Part shown: positions 63,069 through 64,000 of the stretch, piece after piece
How the letters are laid out: each line of letters opens with the position of its first letter
How positions within the stretch are numbered: position 1 is the stretch's first letter
Source of the DNA: Flagellimonas sp. CMM7
Lineage (GTDB): Bacteria; Bacteroidota; Bacteroidia; Flavobacteriales; Flavobacteriaceae
DNA length: 64,000 nt
Assembly (NCBI RefSeq): GCF_021390195.1
Contig: NZ_CP090003.1
Span: 4,175,501-4,239,500, forward strand
Reading direction: 5' to 3'
The notes under the pieces: model-generated
What the model was told of the DNA's origin: nothing
Databases searched by the model: none
The model's input: only the letters and a program-made list of their open reading frames with translations
Position numbers and translations under genes: made by a program

Positions 63069-64000
63069 TTAACCAATCTGAAGTAAAGTTTTTTTACGAT
63101 CTATCTTTCCGCTTTCCGTTTCGATAAAGGATGTTACTAGATGAATTTCCTTTGGAATCTCATATTTATCAAGCTCCTTCAACGTTTTTATTTTTTGAAG
63201 CAGTTCCGTTTTTGATACCTGTTCATCTTCAACAAGTAAAACCAATTTTTGCCCCAGGATTTCATCTGGTATTCCAATGACAAAAAAACGAGAATATATT
63301 ATCGAACCTAGTTTTGCCTCAATCTGTTCTGGAACCAGCTTTACACCACCAGAATTAATAATTGAATCATACCTTCCAAGCCATTTAAACTGGTTATCCC
63401 CGTTTAATTCAACAATATCATTGGTAGCAACATCTTCATCAGAAATATGTGGTGCCGAAATAACTAAGCAATCTCTGTGATCGGTTGAAACTGTTATCTC
63501 TGGTAATGTTGTAAAATAAGTCTCGACTGCGCTCGACTTGACACTATTTTTGTGGATTCTCTTTACAGCAATATGGGTAATAGTCTCTGTCATTCCATAG
63601 GTTTCAAAAACTCGACTAGAAACCTTTTCCAATTTCTTTTTTAAACTTTTGGTGATTGGAGCGCCCCCAATGATCAGTGTTCCCATTTGTGCAAGTTGTT
63701 TCAGAGAATTTTCTACCTGTAGAGGTACCATTGCAGCAAAATCATACGTTTTTTTACTATTTGCCAATGGAGTTGATGAAGTTGTTACATAGTCCAGTGC
63801 CAATCCTAAAACCATAGCTCTGACCAACATCATTTTGCCTGCAATTCCAGAGCATGAAAGACATAACAGCGCTGTATTTCCTGCATAAAGATTAAAATGC
63901 TTACCAGTAGCAATAGCCGAATTGACCATATGTTCCTTTTTCAGTGTGATTTTTTTAGGTTTTCCTGTAGATCCTGAAGTAAAAACTTCTACCGTAGGTT
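63069..64000 (-). CDS. menE: o-Succinylbenzoate-CoA ligase / AMP-binding enzyme, 3' part
   Basis: About 310 residues; the start lies beyond the right edge. The first visible residues carry TSGSTGKPKKI, the adenylate P-loop, then FETYGMTETITHIAVK (A5 motif), LGRYDSIINSGGVKLVPEQIE (A7/A8) and SGKIDRKKTL (A10 Lys). The short C-terminal domain and the missing insertions fit MenE of menaquinone synthesis. Other acyl-CoA ligases are possible but less likely. Confidence 0.8.
   Translation of the reverse strand, partial: PTVEVFTSGSTGKPKKITLKKEHMVNSAIATGKHFNLYAGNTALLCLSCSGIAGKMMLVRAMVLGLALDYVTTSSTPLANSKKTYDFAAMVPLQVENSLKQLAQMGTLIIGGAPITKSLKKKLEKVSSRVFETYGMTETITHIAVKRIHKNSVKSSAVETYFTTLPEITVSTDHRDCLVISAPHISDEDVATNDIVELNGDNQFKWLGRYDSIINSGGVKLVPEQIEAKLGSIIYSRFFVIGIPDEILGQKLVLLVEDEQVSKTELLQKIKTLKELDKYEIPKEIHLVTSFIETESGKIDRKKTLLQIG

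Overview
The window is a continuous chromosomal segment from a marine-type Flavobacteriaceae (Bacteroidota), plausibly near Maribacter, Zobellia or Arenibacter. The genus is an inference from gene style, not a database match. Support comes from AT-rich DNA, flavobacterial -7 elements (TAnnTTTG) just ahead of several starts, few Shine-Dalgarno sequences, SusC/TonB-type plug proteins, a YfhO/GT4/flippase cluster, a DUF4834 protein, and an adjacent gene pair matching the sulfonolipid (capnine) pathway. I saw no rRNA, tRNA, insertion sequence, prophage or CRISPR array.

Layout. 1-5.8 kb: 5' part of a di-haem peroxidase-type lipoprotein, a PhoX-like surface lipoprotein, a Tat-type Gfo/Idh/MocA oxidoreductase, and an S10 carboxypeptidase with a small exported partner. 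5.9-12.6 kb: a short membrane protein, an SGNH hydrolase, a GT2 glycosyltransferase, then a packed run of a BatA-type membrane protein, a dihydroorotase homologue without metal ligands, a small membrane protein and an alpha/beta hydrolase. 12.6-21.9 kb: housekeeping genes (MBL hydrolase, a large conserved unknown, bcp, nth, ECF sigma factor, uvrA, Crp/Fnr regulator), including a 47-codon gene behind the sigma factor. 22-28.8 kb: a very basic exported protein behind a sigma-54-like promoter, then flippase, GT4, YfhO and DUF4834 on the minus strand. 28.9-40.7 kb: phenol-MetA-type outer-membrane protein, GNAT protein, cysteate acyltransferase and cysteate synthase candidates, S9 peptidase, YbaB, threonine aldolase, a large zinc protease, and prfB with its programmed +1 frameshift. 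41-44.4 kb: a sigma-54-like promoter driving an exported Lys-tailed protein and a TonB-type beta-barrel protein, then a 57-aa membrane protein. 44.5-47 kb: the one accessory-looking patch, with an orphan McrC-like nuclease and a membrane protein separated by a long imperfect palindrome. 47-55.8 kb: fumC, a coiled-coil membrane protein, an MBL lipoprotein, ettA, a Gfo/Idh/MocA oxidoreductase and an acyl-CoA carboxylase beta subunit. 55.8-61.6 kb: three tandem paralogues combining a carboxypeptidase-regulatory domain, a TonB-receptor plug, TPR-like helices and a DUF2135-like beta domain, but no beta-barrel; one also carries a complete VWA domain. 61.7-64 kb: an M24 peptidase and the 3' part of menE.

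The best candidate for an undescribed system is the three-gene array of barrel-less plug proteins. Next are the possible sigma-54 regulon of exported basic proteins, the cassette-like McrC patch, a cysteine-free endonuclease III and the metal-ligand-free dihydroorotase homologue.
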